Below, piece by piece: positions 1 to 5,110 of a DNA stretch of 7,690 nucleotides. The stretch comes from Betaproteobacteria bacterium (GTDB lineage Bacteria > Pseudomonadota > Gammaproteobacteria > Burkholderiales > SG8-39), in NCBI GenBank assembly GCA_019245555.1, contig JAFARH010000280.1:1-7690 (forward strand), given 5' to 3'. Within the stretch, counting starts at the first letter, position 1. Each line of letters starts with the position of its first letter. The position numbers were made by a program, and so were the translations under genes. Under the pieces are notes generated by a model. That model made no database searches and was not told where the DNA came from. It saw nothing but the letters and a program-made list of their open reading frames with translations.

Positions 1-71
1 GTCTTACCGGCATCGATGTGCGCCATGATGCCGATATTGCGATACCGCTCGATAGGAGTCTTGCGTGCCAC
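1..71 (-). CDS. fusA: Translation elongation factor G, N-terminal fragment
   Basis: Only the first 23 codons are in the window; the gene runs off the left edge. Read from a GTG at 71-69, the product begins (V/M)[22 protein letters not shown], the typical start of bacterial EF-G. It ends in the G1 (P-loop) motif AHIDAGKT, which binds GTP phosphates. EF-G is the cytosolic GTPase that drives translocation on the ribosome and, with RRF, ribosome recycling. A purine-rich AAAGAG about 8 nt upstream of the GTG fits a Shine-Dalgarno site and supports this start; no ATG lies in a better position. It is the third gene of the str operon, 70 nt after rpsG. Identification is firm from the N-terminus and the context; the rest of the gene cannot be judged. 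Confidence 0.95.
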   Translation of the reverse strand, partial: MARKTPIERYRNIGIMAHIDAGK

Positions 72-103
72 TGTCGTAACTCTTTCGCTTGCGCCTTCAG
101 CTC

Positions 104-124
104 TCAGCTACCTGCTGATAGCTG
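104..124 (-). promoter_or_regulatory. Alternative hairpins in the rpsG-fusA spacer
   Basis: The 70-nt gap between rpsG and fusA holds a perfect 6-bp inverted repeat, CAGCTA (105-110) and TAGCTG (119-124), with an 8-nt loop. A second pairing, TCAGC (104-108) with GCTGA (114-118), uses some of the same bases, so the two stems exclude each other. No U-run follows on the minus strand, so this is not an intrinsic terminator. A role in fusA translation or in ribosomal-protein feedback is a guess; the pairing itself is visible. Confidence 0.35.
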
Positions 125-125
125 G

Positions 126-139
126 AGGCCGAACGGCCT
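126..139 (-). repeat. Short palindrome just after rpsG
   Basis: AGGCC GAAC GGCCT is a perfect 5-bp stem with a 4-nt loop. It starts 3 nt beyond the rpsG stop codon in the direction of transcription and precedes the alternative hairpins at 104-124. It could protect the 3' end or pause ribosomes or polymerase. It lacks the T-tract of a terminator. Confidence 0.35.
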
Positions 140-141
140 GG

Positions 142-612
142 TTAGAACCGGTAGTGCGAGAAAGCCTTGTTGGCTTCCGCCATGCGGTGAACTTCCTCGC
201 GCTTCTTCATCGCACCGCCGCGGCCCTCGGCCGCTTCCTGCAGCTCGCCCGCCAGACGAACCGTCATTGATTTTTCGCCGCGCTTCTGCGCCGCCTCGCG
301 GATCCACCGCATCGCGAGCGCCACGCGCCGCACCGGCCGCACTTCCACCGGCACCTGGTAGTTCGCGCCGCCCACGCGCCGGCTCTTCACTTCCACCACC
401 GGCTTCACGTTCTGCACCGCCTGCGTGAACACCTCGATCGGGTCCTTGCCGGACTTCGACTTGATGGAGTCGAGCGCCCCGTAAATGATGCGCTCGGCGA
501 CCGACTTCTTGCCGCGCGTCATCAGCACGTTGACGAACTTCGCGACCTCGACGTTGTTGAACTTCGGATCCGGCAGGATCTCGCGCTTGGGAACTTCGCG
601 GCGACGGGGCAT
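142..612 (-). CDS. rpsG: 30S ribosomal protein S7
   Basis: The 156-residue product starts [18 protein letters not shown] and carries the conserved S7 features: the [19 protein letters not shown] region (about 27-45), the [21 protein letters not shown] segment in the middle (split between KSRRVGG and NYQVPVEV) and [12 protein letters not shown] near 101-112. The length equals the usual bacterial S7. S7 is a primary 16S rRNA-binding protein that nucleates the head of the 30S subunit at the E site and contacts mRNA and the decoding region. The start is fixed by TAAGGA, a Shine-Dalgarno sequence that overlaps the rpsL stop codon, 6 nt before the ATG. It is the second gene of the rpsL-rpsG-fusA operon. 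In E. coli S7 represses its own operon through an intercistronic rpsL-rpsG structure; here that gap is only 9 nt, so such a site cannot lie there. Confidence 0.98.
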   Translation of the reverse strand: MPRRREVPKREILPDPKFNNVEVAKFVNVLMTRGKKSVAERIIYGALDSIKSKSGKDPIEVFTQAVQNVKPVVEVKSRRVGGANYQVPVEVRPVRRVALAMRWIREAAQKRGEKSMTVRLAGELQEAAEGRGGAMKKREEVHRMAEANKAFSHYRF

Positions 613-624
613 CGATATTCCTTA
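613..624 (-). promoter_or_regulatory. rpsG ribosome-binding site overlapping the rpsL stop
   Basis: On the minus strand the junction reads TAAGGAATATCG followed by the rpsG ATG. The rpsL stop TAA forms the first half of the TAAGGA Shine-Dalgarno box. The 9-nt spacer thus leaves no room for a structured leader and implies coupled translation of S12 and S7. Confidence 0.75.
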
Positions 625-999
625 GGCTGACTTCGGCGCCTTCGCGCCGTACTTGGAGCGCCCCTGCTTCCGGTCCTTCACGCCTTGCGTGTCGAGCGAG
701 CCACGCACGATGTGGTAGCGCACGCCCGGAAGGTCCTTCACGCGGCCGCCACGAATCAGCACGACCGAGTGCTCCTGCAGGTTGTGGCCTTCACCGCCGA
801 TGTAGCCGATGACTTCGAAGCCGTTGGTCAGGCGCACTTTCGCCACTTTGCGAAGCGCCGAGTTCGGTTTTTTGGGCGTCGTGGTGTAGACGCGCGTGCA
901 CACGCCGCGCTTTTGCGGCGAGCCTGCTAGTGCCGGCACTTTCGACTTGGGACGCTTCGCGGCGCGTCCCTGCCGCACTAACTGATTGACGGTGGGCAT
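622..999 (-). CDS. rpsL: 30S ribosomal protein S12
   Basis: The 125-residue product begins [12 protein letters not shown] and ends in [14 protein letters not shown], with the near-universal core [19 protein letters not shown]12 sits at the interface side of the decoding centre, where it checks codon-anticodon geometry and governs accuracy. The loop TTPKKPNSA has Lys at residue 43 and the GRVKDLPG loop has Lys at residue 88. These correspond to the E. coli sites Lys42 and Lys87, whose replacement gives streptomycin resistance, so the allele looks wild type and streptomycin sensitive. The length is normal. It is the first gene of the str operon, with a sigma70-like promoter about 78 nt upstream of the ATG. 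The ribosome-binding site before ATG 999 is weak (GGA about 11 nt upstream). Confidence 0.98.
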   Translation of the reverse strand: MPTVNQLVRQGRAAKRPKSKVPALAGSPQKRGVCTRVYTTTPKKPNSALRKVAKVRLTNGFEVIGYIGGEGHNLQEHSVVLIRGGRVKDLPGVRYHIVRGSLDTQGVKDRKQGRSKYGAKAPKSA

Positions 1000-1062
1000 G
1001 TTTTTGCTAGTCCAGAAACGAACCGGGCAGCCACGATTGACTTCCGTAGCCGCCCTGGGGCT

Positions 1063-1101
1063 AAAAAAGAGGCCGGATTATAAAGAGGAAATTACCCGGC
1101 C
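1063..1101 (-). terminator. Intrinsic terminator of the EAL/unknown-gene unit, overlapping the rpsL promoter
   Basis: On the minus strand GGCCGG (1101-1096) and CCGGCC (1076-1071) form a 6-bp all-GC stem with a 19-nt loop, followed at once by TCTTTTTT (1070-1063). It starts 24 nt after the stop codon of the upstream gene (1126). The loop is longer than usual, which lowers confidence. A transcript starting at the rpsL promoter would lack the 5' arm and so escape it. Confidence 0.5.
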
Positions 1102-1105
1102 GCAA
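1077..1105 (-). promoter_or_regulatory. sigma70-type promoter of the rpsL operon
   Basis: On the minus strand there is a -35 TTGCGG (1105-1100), a 17-bp spacer and a perfect -10 TATAAT (1082-1077). The start point would be near 1070-1069, giving a leader of about 70 nt before rpsL. The bases just after the -10 are CCGGCC; a GC-rich discriminator is typical of stringently controlled ribosomal promoters, though regulation here is inferred. The -10 lies inside the loop of the terminator hairpin at 1063-1101. Confidence 0.75.
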
Positions 1106-1125
1106 GGAAGGCTCTGCTTTGGAAT

Positions 1126-1587
1126 TCAGGTCGGTTTCGGCTCCTTCACAAACCCGAATCGGCCTTGAATTTCCGAGGTTTTGATGCGCTGCAGCGAAGA
1201 CGCCGACTCTGCGAATCGAGCGAGGTCCCTGTCGTCGAGCAGGGCGAGGGTCCCTTCGCCCTCCATTAATACCGATCCTTCGTCATCAAGGTACGTCTCG
1301 CGGGTCGCGAAGGGCCTCCCACGATGGTCGCGAAGCTCGTCGCCCTCATAGTGGACGACGAGCGGTGTGTAGTCGAGCGCCACATAGACACGCTGCGGCC
1401 CGTTCTGGAAGTACCAGCGGCCTTCGGCGTCGCTCTCGTAGTTGCGGGAGATGAAGTCGCGCAGCGCGTGGTTTGCGATGCGCTCGCCCTTGATGCGCCA
1501 ATTACCGCGCCGGTCGAGCGAGAGCCAGCCGTAGACGGCGGGCACATTCGGCCACTTCGCCATCGCCTGGGCGACGATCGCGTCCAT
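1126..1587 (-). CDS. Conserved protein of unknown function (DUF2946-like)
   Basis: The 153-residue soluble protein has no signal peptide or membrane segment. The N-terminus MDAIVAQAMAKWPNVPAVYG, the WLSLDRRGNWRIKGE stretch and the block FISRNYESDAEGRWYFQNGP followed by QRVYVALD (about 45-73) match a small betaproteobacterial family that I recall as DUF2946; the number is from memory and unverified. The C-terminal part (TYLDDEGSVLMEGEGTLALLDDRDLA, here split as TYLDDEGSV / LMEGEG / LALLDDRDL, then RFGFVKEPKPT) is also characteristic of these proteins. No catalytic motif is visible and the function is unknown. It follows the EAL gene with a 4-nt gap, so the two are probably cotranscribed, and its stop lies 21 nt before the -35 of the rpsL promoter. 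Confidence 0.75.
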   Translation of the reverse strand: MDAIVAQAMAKWPNVPAVYGWLSLDRRGNWRIKGERIANHALRDFISRNYESDAEGRWYFQNGPQRVYVALDYTPLVVHYEGDELRDHRGRPFATRETYLDDEGSVLMEGEGTLALLDDRDLARFAESASSLQRIKTSEIQGRFGFVKEPKPT

Positions 1588-1591
1588 CGCT

Positions 1592-2377
1592 CTACAGCTT
1601 CAGCGAATCGATCGCGTGCGGCTGGTAGATGCCAAAGCCCTGAGCGTAGGCCACGCCCATCGCTTTCAAACGTGCCAGCACGTCCTGGTCTTCGACGCAC
1701 TCGGCGACGACCGAGTAGCCGAGCAATGCGCCCGCTCGCACCATCGCATTCAACTTATGCCGCGCCGTATCGCTCGTCAGCACCTTGCGGCAAACGCTGC
1801 CATCGGCCTTGACAAACTTCACGCCGAGCTCGCGCACGGGCATGAACGACACCGCGCGGTTGCCAAAACCGTCCAGCAGAATTTGTCCGCCGAGGGCGCG
1901 ATACGCATCGCTGAAGCGCTTGCAGGCGCCTAGGCGCATGAGGGCGTCGCTCTCATCGATCTCGAAGAGGAGCTTTTCCGCCGGTACCTGGTTGGTGCTG
2001 AGCTGCGCGGTAACGAAGCGCGGGAAATCTTCATCGTCGAGCGTTTGCCCGGAAAGATTGACGGTAAAGCGCGGCACGCGTGAGCCTTGCGCGAGGCGCT
2101 TTATGGTGTGGCGCACGACCCAACGATCGAGCTGGGGCATCATCTTGTAGTGCTCGAACACGGGGAGGAATTCGCCGGGCGGCAGCAACGCGCGCTCTTC
2201 TTCGCGCAGGCGCACGAGCACCTCGGCCATCGGATAGCGCTCGTCTCCGGCGAACTGCACGATCGGCTGGCAGAAGAGTGCGAACTCGTCGCGCTCGACG
2301 GCGTCCCGCAGGCGCTTGACCGGATCGCTCCAGCCGGCGAGCTCCGAATCGACGCTCTCGAGTTGCGGGTCTTCCAT
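1592..2377 (-). CDS. Stand-alone EAL-domain protein with degenerate metal site
   Basis: The 261-residue product (from the ATG at 2377) is essentially one EAL domain, residues about 20-258, with no GGDEF, PAS or membrane segment. EAL domains hydrolyse cyclic di-GMP to pGpG or merely bind it. The signature is EVL (52-54) instead of EAL. Other motifs are NLS (107-109), FEIDE (138-142, for the usual FEITE), LLDGFGN (167-173, for LDDFGTG), VKADGS (189-194, Lys190 and Asp192 kept), AECVED (225-230, Glu226 kept) and QGF (246-248). The second Asp of the DDFG motif, a metal ligand in active enzymes, is Gly170, and the following loop is altered (FGNRAVSF). Loss of phosphodiesterase activity is therefore likely, with c-di-GMP or partner binding possibly retained. 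Longer in-frame starts exist upstream (ATG 2416 and further), but they run back into the ComB gene and give an unrelated, non-domain N-terminus. Confidence 0.85.
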   Translation of the reverse strand: MEDPQLESVDSELAGWSDPVKRLRDAVERDEFALFCQPIVQFAGDERYPMAEVLVRLREEERALLPPGEFLPVFEHYKMMPQLDRWVVRHTIKRLAQGSRVPRFTVNLSGQTLDDEDFPRFVTAQLSTNQVPAEKLLFEIDESDALMRLGACKRFSDAYRALGGQILLDGFGNRAVSFMPVRELGVKFVKADGSVCRKVLTSDTARHKLNAMVRAGALLGYSVVAECVEDQDVLARLKAMGVAYAQGFGIYQPHAIDSLKL

Positions 2378-3203
2378 GGCGCCGATTCTAGCCAGCACAT
2401 TTGACCGCGCTAACATCGCTTGCAGAACTGCACGAACTCCACAGAACGATAAACGCCTGGCCTCCGCCAAGATCGAGCTGAACCACAAGGTCCACGTCCT
2501 CACCCGCAAGGAGGATCTCGACAGCGTTCGCGTCGCGGGCAAGATCGTGGTCGTCATCGACGTGCTGTTTGCGACCACCACGATGGCGGCCGCGCTCGCT
2601 CACGGTGCGCTCGAGATCATTCCAGTACTCGACGAAGCGGCCGCACGCGCCGAGGACTTGCGTCGTGGCGCCGGCAGCTGCGTACTGGCCGGTGAGCTTT
2701 ACGCCGAGACGTTGCCGGGCTTCGTCCATCCCGCGCCGCTCGCGCTGATCGAGCACGGCATCAAGGGACGCACCGTCGTCTACTCGACGACCAACGGTAC
2801 GGTGGCCATGTCGCTTGCATCCGGCGCCCGCCGTATCTACTGCGGTGCGCTCATCAACGTCACGAGCGTGGTCGAGCACATCACGCGTGAGCACGCGGGA
2901 GAAACGGTGCTCCTCGTCTGCTCTGGATCAGGCGGCAATTTCAACTTCGAGGATTTCTACGGCGCGGGCTGCTTCGTCGAGCGTTTTGCCGAGCGCCTCG
3001 GCCCTGCCGGAGATATCTCCGATGCCGCGCGCGCAGCGCGCACCGTCTATCGCAACTCGCCGCTGCCGCAGGCGCTGCTCGAGTGCCGCCTCGGCCGCAT
3101 GATGACCGCACGCGGATTACGCCACGAGGTCGAGTTCTCCTGCCGCACTGATGATTTTCCGGTGGTGCCCGTGCTGGAAGACGGCCGGCTGCGCCTCGTC
3201 TAG
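2376..3203 (+). CDS. ComB-family protein (2-phosphosulfolactate phosphatase-like)
   Basis: This is the only plus-strand gene. Residues about 38-275 match the ComB family: VHVLTRKEDLDSVRVAGK, VVVIDVLFATTTMAAALAHG (57-77), LAGE (104-107), STTNGT (137-142), GALINVTSVVEHI (157-169) and SGSGGNFNFEDFYGAG (183-198). ComB hydrolyses 2-phosphosulfolactate to sulfolactate with Mg2+ in archaeal coenzyme M synthesis; many bacterial homologues have no assigned substrate. Where the family usually has a GFDLGNSP-like stretch (from memory), this protein has GFVHPAPL (115-122), so the substrate may differ. No other coenzyme M or sulfolactate gene is in the window. The start is uncertain: homologues begin near residue 32-38, but no ATG, GTG or TTG is in frame there. 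The nearest ATG is 2376, which overlaps the divergent EAL start codon; another ATG is at 2316. The stop overlaps the convergent EEP stop in CTAG. Confidence 0.8.
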   Translation: MAPILASTFDRANIACRTARTPQNDKRLASAKIELNHKVHVLTRKEDLDSVRVAGKIVVVIDVLFATTTMAAALAHGALEIIPVLDEAAARAEDLRRGAGSCVLAGELYAETLPGFVHPAPLALIEHGIKGRTVVYSTTNGTVAMSLASGARRIYCGALINVTSVVEHITREHAGETVLLVCSGSGGNFNFEDFYGAGCFVERFAERLGPAGDISDAARAARTVYRNSPLPQALLECRLGRMMTARGLRHEVEFSCRTDDFPVVPVLEDGRLRLV

Positions 3204-3952
3204 GCGCGCTCGAGCTCGGCGCTCACTGCAAGATGGTCCGAGAGCCTCGACCAAGGCTTGCCGCGATGCACTTTTGAAGCCACAACCTTGAAGCCGCGCA
3301 CGTAGATCCGGTCGAGACGCAGTACGGGCATCATCGCCGGGAACGTGCGCGCCGCCCGGCCGAAGCGCGCGAGCGAGACTTCGGTCATCCCGAGGCGCCG
3401 CTCGAGAATCGACGAAGCACGATGGCGCCAATCGTTGAAGTCGCCTGCGACGATGATCGGGACATCACGGGAGGCGAGCTCTTCCAGCCGTCCGGAAATC
3501 GCTTCGAGCTGGCGGCTGCGCCCGCCTTCGTGCAGCGAAAGATGCACGCACACGCAATGCAGGTTGCGTCGCCATCCCGGCACCGAGACCACGCTATGCA
3601 GGAGCCCGCGGCGTTCGTATCGATGATCCGACACGTCTTCGTTCTCGAAGGAGAGAAAGCCGAAGCGCGAAAGGATCGCGTTGCCGTGGTGCCCGTGGTC
3701 GTACACCGCGTTGCACCCGTAGATATGCTCCCAGCGATCGCCGGCGAGGAATGCGTGCTGCGGTTCGACCGGCGCGCCGGCAAAGCGCATGGCGAAACGC
3801 TGATTGAGACCCTGCACTTCCTGCAGGAAGACAAGATCGGGGTCGAGCTCCTGCAGGCCTTCGCGCAGGTCGTGGATCACCATGCGCCGGTTGAAATGCG
3901 ACAGGCCCTTATGGATGTTCAGGGTGACGACCCTGAGGGATTCCTTCTTCAT
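3200..3952 (-). CDS. Endonuclease/exonuclease/phosphatase-family protein, YbhP-like
   Basis: The 250-residue soluble protein has the ordered motifs of the EEP (DNase I/exonuclease III-like) fold: VVTLNIHKG with Asn12, VFLQEV with Glu45 (metal ligand), GNAILSR (90-96), VHLSLHEGGRSRQL (136-149, His137), AGDFNDW (169-175, Asp171 and Asn173), LDRIY (213-217) and SDH (238-240, His240). All catalytic positions of the family appear intact. The LNIHKG and HEGGRSRQL motifs are those of the YbhP group, which in many proteobacteria sits beside the cardiolipin synthase gene clsB. No clsB is here; instead it is the last gene of the aspS operon, its ATG overlapping the nudB stop (ATGA). The substrate is unknown: nucleic acid, a phosphoester or a phospholipid headgroup are all possible. 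The stop overlaps that of the convergent ComB gene by 4 nt. Confidence 0.9.
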   Translation of the reverse strand: MKKESLRVVTLNIHKGLSHFNRRMVIHDLREGLQELDPDLVFLQEVQGLNQRFAMRFAGAPVEPQHAFLAGDRWEHIYGCNAVYDHGHHGNAILSRFGFLSFENEDVSDHRYERRGLLHSVVSVPGWRRNLHCVCVHLSLHEGGRSRQLEAISGRLEELASRDVPIIVAGDFNDWRHRASSILERRLGMTEVSLARFGRAARTFPAMMPVLRLDRIYVRGFKVVASKVHRGKPWSRLSDHLAVSAELERA

Positions 3953-4380
3953 GGCTCGCCGAGCATCAATATGGCATCACGATTCGACCACGAGAAGCAT
4001 TTTGCAGCGGCTTCACGCCACGGCAACCATTCAAACGCCGTGTGCTCTTCGCGCGCCAAAGTCACCGGCACGCGCGCGGGCAACTCCAGTGCAAAAACGT
4101 TTTCCCGGTTGTGAACTACGCCCGGCGCAAATCGATTCCGCCATTGCTTGTAGATCTCGAATGTGTAGGTGACGTTCCATCGCTGCAGCCGTCCGCCGTC
4201 AATGCCCGTTTCCTCAAGCACTTCCCGTTTCGCCGCGCGCTCCAGCGGTTCATCCATGGTGTCCAACGATCCCGTTACCGATTGCCAATACCCCGGACGC
4301 AAGGCACGTTCCATCAGGAGCACCTCGCGCTGCACCGTATGGACCACCACCAGCACCGAGATCGGGAGCTTATGGCTCAT
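3949..4380 (-). CDS. nudB: Dihydroneopterin triphosphate pyrophosphatase (Nudix hydrolase)
   Basis: The 143-residue product closely resembles E. coli NudB: PISVLVVVHT at the N-terminus, YWQSVTGSLD (31-40), FEIYKQWRNRFAPGVVHNRE (74-93), the EHTAFEWLP segment (112-120) and the C-terminal SWSNRDAI (130-137). NudB removes pyrophosphate from 7,8-dihydroneopterin triphosphate early in folate synthesis and also hydrolyses dATP in vitro. The Nudix box runs from Gly37 to Ile60 with REVLEE at 52-57, the metal-binding core. The first box Glu (GX5E) is Asp43, followed by Glu44, a conservative deviation. I chose the ATG at 4380 because it matches the NudB start and overlaps the barstar stop as ATGA; an in-frame ATG at 4464 would add 28 residues unlike the family and lies within barstar. 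The downstream EEP start overlaps its stop in the same way. Confidence 0.92.
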   Translation of the reverse strand: MSHKLPISVLVVVHTVQREVLLMERALRPGYWQSVTGSLDTMDEPLERAAKREVLEETGIDGGRLQRWNVTYTFEIYKQWRNRFAPGVVHNRENVFALELPARVPVTLAREEHTAFEWLPWREAAAKCFSWSNRDAILMLGEP

Positions 4381-4784
4381 CGCTCGCGATAAAGGTCCGG
4401 CAGCGTTAGGCTTTTTCCGGCATCCAGAAACACGGCGAAGAAAGGCCTGCCGCGGCCGGCCCAATATTCGGCGGTGATGCGCAGCACATCGACGAGGATG
4501 CCGAAGTCCTCACCCGCAGGAAAAGTGCGAAAAATGACGACATGGCCGTCGCCTTTGCGCCACGACAGATCGCCCAGCACATCCTCCAGCGCATCCCAGT
4601 TGCGGCCGAACCAATCGGGAAACGCGAGGGCGCGCGCCAGGCTATCGAATAGATTCTCCTTCGCGTCCACGCTGACCACGTCCAGCTTCGCGCCGCGCGT
4701 CGCCTCCAGGATGTCCTTTTCTGCGCGCGTACGATAGACACCGGAGCGGGAAGGATCGGATAAGCGCTCGAGCAGCTTGCTCAT
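4377..4784 (-). CDS. Barstar-family ribonuclease inhibitor
   Basis: The 135-residue cytosolic protein carries the barstar signature FPDWFGRNWDALEDVL at 55-70. It aligns with the inhibitor helix of Bacillus barstar (YYGENLDALWD), with Asp64 and Asp68 at the places of barstar Asp35 and Asp39, which enter the barnase active site. VVIFRTF (82-88) and PFFAVFLDAG (114-123) resemble the two later beta-strands. It is longer than the ~90-residue Bacillus barstar by an N-terminal part of about 30 residues. The gene starts inside the end of the RNase gene (ATGA overlap), directly downstream of a guanyl-specific RNase of the kind barstars inhibit, so it is very probably the cognate immunity protein that guards the cytoplasm before export. 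AGGCGAG about 11 nt before the ATG is a plausible ribosome-binding site. Fold assignment is firm; pairing is inferred from context. Confidence 0.9.
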   Translation of the reverse strand: MSKLLERLSDPSRSGVYRTRAEKDILEATRGAKLDVVSVDAKENLFDSLARALAFPDWFGRNWDALEDVLGDLSWRKGDGHVVIFRTFPAGEDFGILVDVLRITAEYWAGRGRPFFAVFLDAGKSLTLPDLYRER

Positions 4785-5110
4785 TCGATTACTCGCCTGA
4801 ACGTGCGGTAATGATCATCGGTGTAGTAGAGCTCGCCATCGCGTCCGATGATGATGCGCCTCGCGCCCCGATCACGGGCGCCTGGCGTCTGCACCGTGTA
4901 CTCGTGATAGTAGCCGCGCGCCTTCTTGGGCAGCTGACCTTCGCGATTGTTGAACACGACACCATCGCGCGAATATGGAAACGGGCCGCCGGACTTGATG
5001 AGCGCAATCGTCTGCCGCGCTTCCGGCGGCAACGCCTTCGCATCAATGTCGCTCGCAAAAGCGAGCGCTGCCCCGCATGCGAAGACGAATGCGAGCGCGA
5101 GCGCCCGCAT
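4781..5110 (-). CDS. Secreted guanyl-specific ribonuclease (RNase Sa/barnase type)
   Basis: This is a 109-residue precursor with an N-terminal signal peptide ([19 protein letters not shown], likely cut before Ser20) and a mature domain of about 90 residues, the usual size for RNase Sa. The match to Streptomyces RNase Sa is strong: LPPEARQTIALIKSGGPFPY (27-46), DGVVFNNRE (49-57), GYYHEYTV (66-73), TPGARDRGARRII (75-87) and YYTDDHY (95-101). By alignment the guanine-binding Asn55 and Glu57 and the catalytic Glu70, Arg81, Arg85 and His100 are all present, so it should be active, cleaving RNA after G through a 2',3'-cyclic phosphate. The mature part has no cysteine, so the disulfide of RNase Sa is absent. 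Cys12 in the leader gives a poor lipobox (VFAC), so lipoprotein anchoring is an alternative. It follows aspS with a TGATG overlap and precedes barstar. Confidence 0.93.
   Translation of the reverse strand: MRALALAFVFACGAALAFASDIDAKALPPEARQTIALIKSGGPFPYSRDGVVFNNREGQLPKKARGYYHEYTVQTPGARDRGARRIIIGRDGELYYTDDHYRTFRRVIE

Noticed and set aside
126..139. Palindrome after rpsG as an intrinsic terminator
   Set aside because: No T-tract follows on the minus strand, and fusA is expected to be cotranscribed.
622..999. Streptomycin-resistance change in rpsL
   Set aside because: Lys43 and Lys88 (E. coli Lys42 and Lys87) are both wild type.
2401..2430. TTGACC at 2401 as the -35 of a ComB promoter
   Set aside because: No acceptable -10 hexamer lies 16-18 bp downstream.
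2378..2581. N-terminal extension of the EAL protein by 68 residues
   Set aside because: The extension is the antisense of the conserved ComB N-terminus and does not resemble any domain; ATG 2377 gives a compact EAL protein.
3422..4114. Plus-strand open frame of 230 codons antisense to the EEP and nudB genes
   Set aside because: The minus strand carries two complete families with intact motifs; the plus-strand product matches nothing and has no coding signature.
4381..4464. Upstream ATG at 4464 as the nudB start
   Set aside because: The added 28 residues are encoded within the barstar gene, do not match NudB, and would destroy the ATGA junction.
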